NCBI RefSeq assembly: GCF_018691265.1
Contig: NW_024881316.1
Coordinates: 23,475,819-23,539,818 of the forward strand
DNA from: Tyto alba
Taxonomy: Eukaryota; Chordata; Aves; Strigiformes; Tytonidae
Direction of reading: 5' to 3'
Length of the DNA: 64,000 nt
In this document: piece after piece, positions 1-11,762 of the stretch
Position numbering within the stretch: position 1 is the first letter of the stretch
Layout of the letters: the number at the start of each line of letters is the position of its first letter
The notes under the pieces: model-generated
Databases searched by the model: none
Told to the model about the DNA's origin: nothing
The model's input: only the letters and a program-made list of their open reading frames with translations
Position numbers and translations under genes: made by a program

Positions 1-3000
1 TTACACTGTTCTAAGACACAAATCTGTCTTTACTTTTTCTAAAAGCAGGTAATTTTTAGAAGGGGAGAAAAAAAGGGAAGGAGCCATTTAATGTTAAAGC
101 TCTGCAGAGGAAACATTAATTGGACTCTTAATTTTTACAAACATGTTAACACCTCACATTCTGCACAGATGCTACGAATTTGCACACAGAATATTGTTAC
201 TAAGCAACCCAAAAAGCCAGAACAAAAAACCCCACAAAACCACAAAAGTAATTTAAAGACATATCTCACCCTTTGACTGACATAGTCTGTTCCATTCAGC
301 TGGAGAGTTGGCAGATGGCATGCTGAGATCATTATTTCTCTTTCCTTTCAGTAAACGCAGTGTAAAGTATTACAAATTTACAACATGAGATTGTAGGCCC
401 ACTCAATTCTGCCGGCTTAAAAAAGGGCTTTGCCACTGATTTCAGCAACACAAGAAACAGTACCACTATTGTGCAACACAGATCCATAATAAAGTACTAA
501 CATTTTATATTACCTAGCCTCTAAATTCAGCCTTTGATAATCCCAGTTTTACTTGGAAGAAAACCAAACCCAAATCCAAAACCCTTTACTGGGCTAGAAA
601 GTCATCTACTTCACTCAAAACTATTTATTTCCAATTCAGCATAATGAGTGGTAGTCACAGATTTGGTTTGTGTTACCTAGACTGTGGCATTTTACATGGA
701 ACTTGTCAGGATATAAATACAATGTTGGTGTAAAACTCCTGGGCTGCACTGAAGTCTCAAAATTCCCAGTTCTCTGAAGCAAGCGTATGATGGAAGGTAT
801 GACCATATTTAAATATGTTATATGCCCTGTTGTGGGTTCTAATCTTATTCCCCTGAAAGCAGTGTAAGATTGACTAATAATTTCAGTGGAATTAGGTAGA
901 GTTGGAAGAATGCAAAAGTGTTGTTACTGCTCAAAAGATTTACAGTGTGACATCTTAGACATTTTATGGGAAAATATGACTTAAAAGCACAAATCTACTG
1001 CTCTCAGCTGAGAAATAGAGAGTAAAGATTTTCCAGAATCATCAGTATTGCTGTGTTCCAAATTCAGCTGGAAATCTGGAGGAGCATCTATCAGAACATT
1101 ACTGCAACTTCGAAGACTAAAACTGCACAGAAATGATCCCACTTGTCTTCCACAGCAAGGACAAAACTACATGATTTTTATTACTGATATCCAACAGCTC
1201 ACTTCCTGACTTTAGATCGCTGTCCTGGTGTGACTAGCTATGAAATCATCCAAGATCCTTTTCTAAGAAGTGTTGCTATTCATGGTAAAGCAACATCTTC
1301 TAGCCTTATTTACGCAGATTGTCTCAATGGCTTCAAAGCCTCAGCAGCATTTACAGTGCACAGGATTGTACACAGAATTTGGCCCCTAACTTGTCCCACA
1401 CATTAAAATCCATTTGAGTGGCCCAAGGAATTAACAAAGCCATTATTATTTTTCACAGGAACACCCTCTATTCTGTGAGTTTTAGCAATCTGGTTCTACA
1501 AAATAACATTAATACCAAAATATGCTAAAGCCCTTTGTAGGACTGTGGCTTAAATCAAAAGCTGGATGAAAATTATTGGAAAATGAAAAGCTCTAATTTT
1601 TGCATCAAACCATTCATTTTATTTGTAATACTGAGTGAGAGGAAAGGATAAATAATGAATTTATTAAGCAGGTATATTTAGTATATCTAGAAGTACTAAA
1701 CTTTTGTTCTAACTAATAATTTATTCAACTAATAGTGAAACACAGCGTTCATTTTCATAAATTTCAAGATAGCAACCTAGCATAATTGTTGGGATTTCAG
1801 TACAAGATTCAGTTCTAGATTAAGATGCTTACATTTATATGTCACTGTTGCACCAGGTGTCCGAGTTACCATTGTATTCACTAGCAATCTAGGGATCAAT
1901 CTGGCTTCCTAAACATAACTGTCTAGCACCAGTGTCCTCTTGTATTCTGCTTGGCCTTTGGCTGCTACTCAGAAGTGCAAATGTCCCACAGGTCTTTTAT
2001 CACAACTGCCGTTCCTTTGGAGACGTCTCAGCCTTGAGCAACTCCAACAGTCATAAGAGTCAAGCCCCTGTTAAACACAATCAGAGCTCCCTGGAGAGCA
2101 ATTCATCTTATTTCAAATGCTCTAGGGCTCAATTCAGTTGCCTAAAAAGAAATGCATGGTGCAGTCTTAGATACCATAAATTATTACGCCTGGCCTCCAA
2201 CTGCCTCTTCTGATGGGCACATATCTCACCTGGGGCCCAGACCCTCTTCCAGGCTCATGAGGGGGGTTACTAACTCCAGGTACTTCATGTTGCGTTAAAC
2301 ATGTACATTTAGGGCAGCGTATTGTTCTCTGGGTCCCAGTGATTGAACTGAGTTTAAATAGGAGCTTGGATACCTCAGATGCCTATAAACCACATACATT
2401 TACTTATCTGTATTTTAATCCCGCACTCAGTGAAAGACCCCCATAAAGATAACAAGATGCAAAACAACAAGATGCAGGAAGTTATCTTAATTCTACATCA
2501 CAAATTAGTATCTTTATTAAATAGCTATTTCACAGCTGACAGATGGAAGACTAATACCCACTTCGATTTGCTTGTTCACAAATGCCATACTCAAAGTGTA
2601 TTAATATGCAGACCAACAAAAATCAGTTTATTTATTGAACTGGATGACACATCTAAACTACAGGAATTTGAATAGTCACATGAAAACTCTTCTACAGGTT
2701 AATATATCCAAACTCTTAGAAGCAGTAGGTAGCCTGGGAGGAAAAACAAGTCAGCATGGATCTGCAGGGTTCAACGCTTGGCTGTACTCATTCTGACCTG
2801 GCTTGGGTAATTCAATACAACACATCTTAACAGCTCCCAAATTATAAAGGTTAAAGACCAGTGATGTATTTGTTTATTTTGTCTAAAGGTGTTTATGGGA
2901 AGGCAACATCATTAGGGAAAGTCTGACCACATGCAGGTACTGAGGTGCAAAAACTGTGCACTTGCACTGTGTAACAGGTCAAGCAGTCAGATACCCTTTT

Positions 3001-3457
3001 CCTAAGAGGCTGAAAAACATATCAGACATACTTTCCATATGGAACTAAGGTACTTACAAAGTGGACTTGCTCAAATAAACTCTCTGATAACCTGACGTGA
3101 GAGTTCATAGGAGGATGCATCTTACTCTTTTTATAAAGTGGCATAAGCTATCTTAGATCTTTCAATAAGCTGTGATGCCCCAAAGCATTACTGTTAGTGA
3201 CATTCTCCCTTCAACTCTAAGAGCACAGAAGTGAAATGGCAGCTAGGAAATTCCAGGCTTGAGCTCTGGTCAGTATTTAATAATCTAGCAGGATCTTAAC
3301 TATCTCTACTCATATCTCTTTACCGGCTGTCATAGGTGAGTGATGATAGATTAGAAGCCATGCCTGGTAAAGTGCCTGCTCTTTAACTCCAAAGCTCTTC
3401 CTCAATTGCTCTGTTTTTGCAGCATGTTGGTAGAAGGGAATGAACTTGATGATCTCC

Positions 3458-3462
<5 letters not shown>

Positions 3463-3488
<26 letters not shown>
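3463..3488. repeat. poly(A)26 tract
   Basis: An uninterrupted run of 26 A. No SINE or LINE body or target-site duplication is evident beside it, so a retrotransposon tail cannot be claimed. Confidence 0.9.
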
Positions 3489-3922
3489 TCTGCATTACTA
3501 TTAAAGGTAATGTGCTAGAATAAGGAGCGTATACATTGTCTTCTTACTCCAGGGAATATTACTGCAACTAAGATAAGTTCTGCGTGCACTTAGGAGAATT
3601 GACAGAAAGGCATCTTCCCCGCAAGGATAACAACTTCAAACCTTATTAGAGCTATTTTTTCCCCTCCTGTAAAACTAAATGTCTTTTTAGTGTATGTAGT
3701 TCAACCTAACTTTGTAAATTAATATGAGATGAATGACAACTGCTGTATATCGATCTGAAACAATCCTTAAACAACTTCCAATTATATATATAAAATACTA
3801 ATGAAGTGCAATTCCCTCTGGGATCCAAGACCACATTCAGATTGACAACTGCGACATTAAAGACTGCCAAAAGTGAATACAGAGCAAATTTTAACCAAGG
3901 ACAAAGGGGCATTCCACTGCTA

Positions 3923-3924
<2 letters not shown>

Positions 3925-3953
<29 letters not shown>
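3925..3953. repeat. poly(A)29 tract
   Basis: An uninterrupted run of 29 A following TACT. No recognised element precedes it. Confidence 0.9.
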
Positions 3954-3957
<4 letters not shown>

Positions 3958-4299
3958 AGAGGAGCTTTAACAGTATATTTCCATCTAGGCTTAAGATCAG
4001 CCTCTTTGTCTGCAAAGTCAATTTATGCTCACAGAATTCCTGCCAGCATTTTTCCAGCAACACTGTAAGCTGTGAGTGCACAACTGCATGGCTCATAGTT
4101 CAATTTGCATTCAGTCTAATAAACGGAATCAAAACATGCAAGTTGTGTGAGTTGATGCACCTACAAAATAAGGACAATTACCTCTACATATACAAAGCAG
4201 GCAGGCAGAAATTTGATTTTACATGGTCACCTAAGACATCTGCAGACAGCAAAATGTTCCAGTCATGGAGGAGTCTAGTCCGTAGTACTGGAATCACAC

Positions 4300-4452
4300 A
4301 GTTTGGTCTTGAGTAAATCATACAACCTTTACAATTTAGCCTCTCTTTTCAAAGGATCTGAAATAATAATACATACTTACTTAATTTCAAGGATACTGTG
4401 AGAATTAACTAATGCTAGTGTGCCTTCCAAATGTACAAAGCACTGTATAGAG
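4300..4452 (+). mobile_element. MIR-like ancient SINE fragment (3' half)
   Basis: The order of words follows the MIR/CORE-SINE 3' half: TTGGTCTTGAGTAAATCA, then AACCT, TTTAGCCTCT, a short A-rich stretch, AAATAATAATACATAC, GTGAGAATTAA and finally TACAAAGCACTGTATA. The MIR consensus, recalled, reads similarly: a 'cttgggcaagtcacttaacctctctg' block, 'ataataatacctacct', 'gtgaggattaaatgag' and 'aaagcgctt'. Many substitutions and small indels show that it is old. The 5' tRNA-like head was not recognised. Confidence 0.65.
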
Positions 4453-6684
4453 CAAACAATTTAACAAGCTTTGTAGAACAAAGATTTGCATTATCCTTGC
4501 TGCATTTAGAACATATCATTTCAGGTAACAGAGTTTTTTGAAATGTGATGCCTATATCAAGCTGGAAATTGTTATTCTTTCAGCTGAAGAATGTATTTTA
4601 TAGGGTTTAATCACCTACCAGAATCTCCCACAACATCATCTCATATATCATACTTAAACAGCAAGGAGGCACACTGAAGACAACACATAACCCGTGAAGT
4701 AGAATATTGAGGGGAAAGTCAATTATTTCATTGAATTAGGTTGATAATACTCAGATACTATAATATTTTCTGCATTTACTTTGCTTGCTTCTTTGGTTTT
4801 TACTGTATTTACTTTGGTTCCTGTTTGATTAGATAAAAACCAAATATTTTGTTAAGAAGTATTAGATGATTAGAGAACCCTTCTAACCAGTTAAGTAGTC
4901 ATTTTAAGCAGAATATTTTACTTAATTATAATTAATTAATAGAAACATAGTCCTTAAAGCATGCCTACATTCCAGTGAAAGGCAATGATCTTACCCTTTC
5001 ACTTACTCTGCAACTCTTCTGAAATCGTATCATGTATCATCTCCTATTCTTATGTCCACGTCATCAGACCTAGCATGTGACCTTTTTCTTTTGGCTCATT
5101 GATACAGGGAGTCTTATAATTGCAAAATGAAACCCACAAGGCCTGAATCTGTAGGAGCAGAGAGGTGCCTTCGCAGAATTTCAGAGTGCCCTTGAATCCC
5201 ACAGCTCATACTAGGGGAGGTCAGAAGATCTCTGCAGACATGGTTTCTCCACTCAAAATACCATCGTATTTTCTTTTTGTAATTTTATTTTTCTCCTTTC
5301 AGCCTAACCCACGGTACTCAGCTAGGATTTTTAGTTTCTTTTAAAAAGTGTTTCTGAACCTCACGTACATTATCAAGGAATATGCACTAGTCCATAGATG
5401 GTACTGCAATTCTGCACACAGGGCAAGGTTAAGGGAAGAAAATATCTCTGCCCTCAGCCTTGCTGGGCAAGACTGCTAAGTCAGAACAGGGTGTCGTGAG
5501 AGACTGGCTGAAAGAATATTTTAGGTCAGCACTGCCTGGCCTCCCTGCACGAGTGCCGCTGCTGCTGCTACAACACATTCCTTGCTCAGCTCTTCCATTA
5601 AACTGCAGAAGTTTGACATAATTTCTGTGCTGTTCCCTGCCCTCACGAAACTTGGAAAAACAGGTAGACAACTGCATTCAAAAGTGACTGTGACCTGAGA
5701 AACATCCTCCTGTCCTGTCCTGTTCTGTCCCTTTCCACTCCAGACCTTTGCTGGCCAATCCTTTCTGTGGAGTCTCTGAAACAGAACTTTCCTTTCTCAT
5801 CCCTCTGCCCAAGTATTTATCACCACCTCCTTCCTCAGCACTGCTCAGGTAAAAAGCTGCTTCCAAGCCTCCTGCCGAAACCTTCAGCCGTGCCCCTGAC
5901 TTTGTCACTGCTCTGTTTCCCTGTGATCCCCATCAAAACAAACATCTGCAGGATGCTACCTCCCACCTTCTCACGTCTCTGCAAAAGTGCGGCCGCATCA
6001 TGCGTACTCTGAAACAGCAGTAGTACCCCTTATTTATTTCAGGGTTGACAGCTGACTTCTTAGATTATAAAATCCTTCTGGACTTAATTCAGCCTCTCAA
6101 CAATTTAGATCTGTTTTCTGACCTCCCTTGCCATTCCACACGCTGTTGTCACAACTAGTTTTAAGACTTTGTTACCTTCTTTTACTTCCTCTTCTCTGAA
6201 ATAGCTTCACCTCTGGGATTCTCCTTCTGAGGTCAAATCTCAGCTGAGAGGTTTTGTTTTAACCTTCTCTCTTCATTCCTTTTCTCTTCTCTGTTTATCA
6301 TCCTTAAGATTTATGAAAAGTTCCCTGAAAAAAATTCTGTCAATAATCTTGGATTAAAACCACTATACATACAAAGCTTCTTTTAATTTCTCTTTATTAG
6401 TATTTGGGGGAGGAGGGAGGGAATTACCCACATATAGTTTGCTTATTTTTAATGTGAAATAACTTCAGCAACTTAAACTTTATTCATCATGGAAGTAATA
6501 TTTTAACCACACTACCAAACCCTGCAGTATTTAACAAACACAGAGCAGTAATGAACATAAAGCAAGCCGTAGCAGCAGTTTGGTATACATGTGAGACGGT
6601 TGACTCAGAAGCCTGGAGCAGTAGCTCTCTGAAAAATCACACGTCAGCATTTCTTGTACTAAACTGTACTCTCTTTTGCATTTG

Positions 6685-6707
6685 AAAAAAAAAAAAAAAA
6701 AAAAAAA
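6685..6707. repeat. poly(A)23 tract
   Basis: An uninterrupted run of 23 A. On the minus strand the neighbouring frames read through it as polyphenylalanine, which is not evidence of coding. Confidence 0.9.
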
Positions 6708-8625
6708 GCAGTTGTTATGAAATTTATTACATCCTTTTGGCAAAATATTATCCTCAAGACACCAACGAAGCTCCAAATCTTAGAAAGGAAAAGCTATAAA
6801 CCTTAAACTAACAAGCTAACATTAGAGATTTGCCTATCAAACATTTTCTATGCACTATTACCAGAGAACAATGTGAAAATAACTGTTCCCTCTCAGTTCT
6901 CTGCAACTCACCGTGCAGTCACTGCTGTGCTACATTTCCTCTACCATCCCATTCTGAAACCAGAAATCAGTGCAGAGCGAAAGGTGTCGAAAAGTTTCCT
7001 GCTCCTGCAAGATACTGCAGCGAAGCACTGCAGCAGGGCAGCGCGTTGCCGGGGGGATCCCACTGATTAGCTTCACGTTACAGGGAAGCAACATGAACCG
7101 TTTGAATAATCTCCAGGTAATCTGCATTAAAACCATTTTACTGCAGTGTACTGCGGTATTAGGAAAGATTTCAATATTGTACCACGTGATGCAACACAAC
7201 CTTATAGCATTTATCAGTTCATAGGCAGGGAGGGAAAGCTTCAAATCAAAGGCTGCAGTGTAGCAACTTTCCATTTTACAAAGCAGTATGACTGACTATT
7301 TTGGCTTACTATGTTGGCATATAGCGTGAAACGATACAACATTCATAGAATAAAATATTATGGATTTAAAAGCCAACATTTTTTTTTTTTTTCATTCTTT
7401 ACATGGCCCCCCAGCCTGGTATCAAAAGAATCTTTCAATGAGAGTGGATTTTCCTAACGTTAAGGGTACAGTAAAGTTCTACAATGTTATTAGCTCAATG
7501 ATAAATTAATTTTAGTATTCTCGAGATCGCTTTTCCTGTTCTTATTTCAGCTACCACATATATGCTTCCCTCTCTGCCCTTCCAGCTTGTGTATTTTGTA
7601 GTTTAATCTAAAATTGCACATCTGCTTTTCTATAGTTTTATGGCAGTCATACAAAGTGGTAACATTTCAATGTTATTCCGATGTTCACACAGAGATTCTA
7701 GTTATTTCTACAAAGTTTCGGAAACGTTCCTCGGATTTATGTGCTCACATCAAAGATGCATGAAAAGAGTATGAATTTCGTCTCGAATTAACCTAACTTC
7801 TCCCTCAGTAACACAAGCAAACCCAATATTGCGAAACAGTACCTGGATATATTTTTAGCGCGTGGCTTTTTTTTTTTTTTTTTGGGTGCCTAGTAGAATG
7901 AGGGAGTTTAGATGTGCATTTCGAAAGACCTCTGAAACAGCGTTCGAAAGTACTGAGTATCCTCAGAGTAACAGCTCCAGAGGCAGCAATAGCCACAGAG
8001 ATGAACTCCTGCCATTATCTGCATCAGCAACGCGCCCCGGCCAGAGCTTTGACGCGAGGCGCGGTGCCCCAGCGCCGGCCGGGCGCTGGAGGGAACCCGG
8101 GGGTGACATCTGCTGCAGCACGTTGCGGTTCGCTGCAGTCCGAGGCTCTGGCGATGGTTATCGCTCCGGAGCGGCTCCCGCCGCCCCAAGCCCCGGCACC
8201 GGCCACCTCCTCCGCGGCTTTCCACGTGGGGGAGCGTCTCGGCGAGCGTGCAGTTCCACACCGCCCGCCGCGCGAGCACCGTCCACGCTCTGCGCCTTAA
8301 GGCGTAAGAGCCAGACGAGAGCTGGTGCGGTGCTGCGCCCCGGGCCGCTGCCCCGTCTCTCCCGCCGGCAGCTGCCGCCGAAATCCCGGCACCCGAAGCG
8401 CGGGTCAGCGCGGCGCGGGGCCCCTCATCCCCTCGCCGCGATGCCTCCCGCTGGCAGTGCCCAATCCTTTCCCCCCGCCACAGCGAAACCCGCCGCGGTT
8501 GCAGGGTCCGCCCGCCCGGGGAACCGCTACGGACCCGCCGCCCCCGCGGTCGCTGCCCTCCGCGTGGGGGGGGGGGGGGGGCACGGCCGCTCTCCCCGCG
8601 GGGGTCCCCGGTTCTCCCCCGGTAC

Positions 8626-8830
8626 CTCGCAGCAGCCATTTTCCGCCTCCCTCTGCAGCAGCTCCAGCGCGTGATGTCACCGGCCGCCCCGGCCAAGTCC
8701 CCGCCGCGGCGGGGCGCGCCGGGCTCCCTCCTCCCTCCCGCTGCCGGCACCCCCTTCCTCCCCCCCTTCTTCCTCCTCCTCCTCCTCCTCCTCCTCCTCC
8801 CGCCGCCGCCCCGCCCCGCCGCGCCGGCTG
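8626..8830 (-). other. candidate first exon of a divergent transcript (BEND6?)
   Basis: On the minus strand, ATG GCT GCT GCG AG (8639 down to 8626) is followed by the donor-like sequence GTACCGG, and the ATG has A at -3 and G at +4. The upstream limit given is arbitrary within the island. The location fits the divergent BEND6 transcript known in mammals. However, the residues do not match the BEND6 N-terminus I recall, where the start lies in a later exon, so this exon could be noncoding or not exist. The same ATGGC lies in a YY1-like context (AAAATGGCTGC) and may simply be a factor site. Confidence 0.25.
8771..8800. repeat. (TCC)10 homopyrimidine microsatellite in the promoter
   Basis: Perfect TCC repeats follow a C/T-only stretch. 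Mirror-like polypurine/polypyrimidine DNA of this kind can form triplex (H-DNA) structures. In some frames it reads as poly-Leu, poly-Arg or poly-Glu, none of which is supported as protein. Confidence 0.85.
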
Positions 8831-8939
8831 CCATGCGGCTCCGCTCCCCCCCCCGCCCCGCCCCGCCGGTGCCCGCGGGCGCTCAGCCCGCCGCGCTTCC
8901 CCGCTGCCGCGGAACGGGAAGCCTCCCCACAGCCGCCGC

Positions 8940-8950
8940 TGCTGAGTCAC
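8940..8950. promoter_or_regulatory. NF-E2/MARE-type (AP-1 core) site
   Basis: TGCTGAGTCAC contains the TGAGTCA AP-1 core with the TGC extension typical of NF-E2, small-Maf and Nrf2 heterodimer sites. It lies 242 bases upstream of the DST isoform 2 start codon, inside the CpG island. Occupancy is not shown by sequence. Confidence 0.45.
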
Positions 8951-8969
8951 GGCCTGAATTCCATCCCGC

Positions 8970-9030
8970 TCCTCCTCCTCCTCCTCCTTTTCCTCCTCCT
9001 CCTCCTCCTCCTCCTCCCTCCCCGCCTCCT
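8970..9030. repeat. (CCT)n homopyrimidine tract in the isoform 2 leader/promoter
   Basis: Repeated CCT units, with a TTTT interruption near 8988-8991, continue into C/T-only sequence to about 9030. It is the second such tract within 250 bases. It lies about 160 bases upstream of the start codon and may be in the 5' UTR. Confidence 0.85.
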
Positions 9031-9191
9031 CCCCCGCGCCGCCGCCTCCCGCCCGGCTGCCGGCCCCAGCACCGCGGTGCCGGCGGCGATGCCCGCCCCG
9101 CTGCCGGGGGGAGAGGCTGCCCGGCGCTGCCCGGCCCCCCGCCGCTCGCCGCAGACCCGCGCACGCACAGGGGCAGCCGGGCGCTTGAACC

Positions 9192-9372
9192 ATGATTGCC
9201 GCGGCTTTCCTGGTCCTGCTGAGACCCTACAGCATCCAGTGCGCCCTCTTCTTGCTCCTGCTGCTGCTGGGGACCATCGCTACGATTTTATTCTTCTGCT
9301 GCTGGCACCGCAGGCTCCAGAAAGGGAGGCATCCCATCAAATCCGTCTTTTCAGGTCGCTCAAGGAGCCGAG
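9192..9372 (+). CDS. DST: DST exon 1 (isoform 2): transmembrane N-terminus of dystonin
   Basis: Encodes the first 60 residues plus one base of dystonin isoform 2 (BPAG1-a2/b2), a spectraplakin linking actin and microtubules. It starts MIAAAFLVLLRPYSIQ, followed by a hydrophobic helix at about residues 17-37 (leucine-rich, then GTIATILFFCC), then the basic stretch RRLQKGRHPIK and SVFSGRSRSR. The family knowledge is that this helix places a2 forms at the nuclear envelope and perinuclear membranes. The start is fixed by an in-frame TGA two codons upstream (TGA ACC ATG) and A at -3. The cysteine pair at the cytosolic edge of the helix could be lipidated (inference). The exon ends GAG|gtaaga in phase 1 and joins the GAT codon of exon 2. 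Recognition is by near-identity to the vertebrate DST N-terminus. Confidence 0.95.
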
Positions 9373-9800
9373 GTAAGAGATGCCGCTCGTCCCCGAGGGC
9401 GGGGGGGGGGGGTGCTCCCGGCCCATCCCGCCGTTTCTGCCGGCGGAGGGCCGCTCTGCCTCCGTGCAGCCGGGCAATGGCTTTAAAGAAAATTCAAGCC
9501 GAGCCCAGGACTGCGGCAGCCTTGTCTCCACCCATCCCTTAGCGAAACCTCGGACAGCGGGAGAGGAGTGAGGGGCTGGGAAACCCCCCAGCATCCCCCC
9601 CGGCCCCTCAAGTGCAGCAGAACTTTATGCTTAACTTCTTCCCGATAAATTAAATATAAATGCCGGGCGGAGCTGCCAGCTGTGCCGGGAGAGCCAGACC
9701 CCGTCCAGGAGTATGCACCAAAGGGCGAGCAATTCGGTAAAACCGTTAGCCGGAACAAAATCTGAGGTGGAGCCTGTGTGTCTTTCTGCTTCTCTTCCAG
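9373..9800 (+). other. DST: DST intron 1 (428 bases)
   Basis: A short intron bounded by gtaaga and a tctgcttctcttccag acceptor. The first half is the tail of the CpG island, with a G11 run starting near 9401. No internal feature beyond that was seen. Confidence 0.9.
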
Positions 9801-9835
9801 ATGCTGTCATGAGAACTCACCACTTTCGCTCTGAG
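9801..9835 (+). CDS. DST: DST exon 2 (isoform 2), 35 bases
   Basis: A micro-exon between a strong polypyrimidine acceptor (cttctcttccag) and the donor GAG|gtaatt. Joined to the single G from exon 1, it reads DAVMRTHHFRSE, matching the juxtamembrane part of dystonin isoform 2 (DAV-R-HHFRSE in mammals, from memory). It enters in phase 1 and leaves in phase 0. No separate domain is known here; the segment is basic and cytosolic, just after the membrane helix. The exon is too short to be found as an isolated open frame and is placed by splice signals and similarity. Confidence 0.93.
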
Positions 9836-11762
9836 GTAATTTATTTAGCACGCAATTTCAAGGTCAGAAGTTGTTCTCTTTACCTGAGTACATATTGTTG
9901 TGGTCTTTTGTTAATGAAATCATGTAGCAAACTTTTTATTTTGCATGAAAGACATAACGTCCTCTTTCCTTTTTTTTTTCTTTTTTTTTTTTTTTTTTTT
10001 TCCTCCACACAAAATGCAAGCTCTTCATTCGTGTTACCCTACCCGGCCTGCTGATTTGTGTCATTTCCAAAGCAATTGGTTACTTCAAGAAAAGCTGTGC
10101 TTACTGTACGTGCCAGACCTCCCTCTCTCTAAAAAGCAACCCCAAGCCCAGTTACTGACCGCACTGTAAATACGTGCAGAGCTGGCAGGTTTTGTGACTG
10201 CAGAGCTTCCGCTCGCCTGCTTTGCCGCCAGCCCTCACCTGCGCCTTGCTCCCCGCCGGGGAAGCTGCCCGCTTGGCTTGGATGCTGCTGCGGGAGATCC
10301 CAGAAGGATCCAGACTACAAGCCCGCTGGGCAGGCGCCTCGTTTGTGACTCTGGATTCAGAGGGCAATGGACTCAAAACTCTCAGATGCCAGTGCTAAAA
10401 GTATAACACAAAACCCAGTCACTTCCTAGGGATTCTGAATGAGGAGCATAATTGCTGGGAAAATAGGGAGAATAATATTTGTTTTAGTATCTACTTTGTT
10501 TCCATGCTGCCCTGTAGAGCTTCTGTCGAGATATTTCTCTTGCCTGGTTTCCTGCTATTGATTTAAGGCATATCTTCATGCCATAGCTTGTTATTCGGAA
10601 AGCCTTGAGTGAGAGTTTTTCACTGAAGTGATCTTTTGTTTTAAATTATTTGCATTTTTCCTTACCTGGCTGTGGGTGAGAAAATTACCCAGTTATGAGT
10701 AATGTTTTCAAAAGTGTGCATGGGGTATGTTTTTGCAATGTGGTTCATATTGGCAATTAGTTTTAAACTCCTAACTGTTTTGCAATTTGTAGGCATTATC
10801 ATAAAAAAGAACATGACATAGGGAGTGTCCTATCTTTAATCCATAAAAAGTCTGGTTTTGTTGTTGACTGAACAGTGCTGCAGTAAAGCAAACAAACAAA
10901 TGTGTCCCTCTGGAAGTCAAAAGATTTTTTCATGATTTAGTTCCTCCAATATGAAATACTTGGTTTTCATGTAATATTCTCTCACTCTTCAGCCTAGATA
11001 GAGATGTAGTTTAAAGTGTTACGCCCTTTTGAAATATCTGTCATCCTGTATGGTGACTCTTAAAAGAGAAGCTTGCAAAGTAACTAATTTATTTTTATTA
11101 CTTCAGCATGTGGCTATTTGCATATCACCCAGTTAAAACTATACACAATTAAAATATTTCCTACAAGTTTCCATTTACTGAAGTATGCTCGAATAAAGAA
11201 CTGTTACATTCTTTCAAAATTTCCTACATTTTGTTTAGACAGAGTAACACCACAGCTAATGGTCCAAACTGCCTTTTAAGTAAGTGGTGGAGCTGTTTCC
11301 CCCTTCATTATTTGATGATAGACTTTTGATTATTAAGAGAAAATGATGATTCATTTGATATTTATTAAATTTTAATTTCCCATTTAAAAAGAAAAAAAAA
11401 AGGTGAAACCTTATTTTAATGAATCTAATTGAATTGATTAATAACAAATAACAGGCATACTCCCATGAAAATATTGGCAGCATTATCTGAAACAAAATTT
11501 GACATTCTCATTCTATATCAGCACAAAACATTATGCACTTCCACCTCCAATAAGATATTGATGAAAGCAAAGCATGATACATGAAAATACAGGCTTTGAA
11601 TAATTCCCCTCCCTTCCCCAATTAACAGAACATCTCAACTCCAAGTTTTATAGCACAAGATCCATCTGCTAGCTTCCACTATGCTTAGTTGTTTGTCAGG
11701 TGCAGTTATAAATGGTGTTTCTTAATGCTAATAAAAGATAATGAAAATTAGGCTGATAGTAA

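Larger units (their letters stand above)
1..7900. other. AT-rich noncoding DNA upstream of DST; possible BEND6 intron 1
   Basis: No frame in this stretch has recognisable protein similarity, and the open frames seen are short and often run through poly-A/T. It contains long A tracts at 3463-3488, 3925-3953 and 6685-6707, a MIR-like relic near 4300-4452, and a pyrimidine-rich patch at about 5.68-6.0 kb. In mammals BEND6 starts head-to-head with DST, so on the minus strand this may be the first BEND6 intron. None of the BEND6 protein that I can recall is encoded here, so the placement rests on synteny only. Confidence 0.5.
8010..9560. promoter_or_regulatory. CpG island at the 5' end of DST isoform 2 (probably bidirectional promoter)
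   Basis: Base composition changes abruptly from AT-rich to very GC- and CpG-rich near 8.0 kb and falls back after about 9.56 kb. The island holds several GC-box (Sp/KLF-type) words such as CCCCGCCCCGCCCCGCC near 8850-8867. It also has a TGATGTCA CRE-like site near 8672, a TGCTGAGTCAC site at 8940-8950, a G16 run at 8566-8581 and TCC-repeat tracts. No TATA box was seen. The island covers the isoform 2 start codon at 9192. In mammals BEND6 begins within a few hundred bases on the opposite strand, so the island probably fires both ways (inference from synteny). Confidence 0.85.

Noticed and set aside
135..340. Exon-like minus-strand segment with donor AAAGG|gtgaga
   Set aside because: Either frame gives a short peptide with no match to BEND6 or any family I recall; splice-like words alone are common in introns.
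6640..6680. Minus-strand ATGCAAAAGAGAGTACAG, superficially like the BEND6 N-terminus (MQKxVQ)
   Set aside because: Similarity is five residues, a stop follows after 14 codons, and no donor follows in a suitable place; chance.
7908..9195. Large overlapping open frames on both strands in the first CpG island (up to 308 codons)
   Set aside because: Compositional artefacts of GC-rich DNA; poly-Gly/Arg/Pro products without domains, and the real coding frame begins only at 9192.
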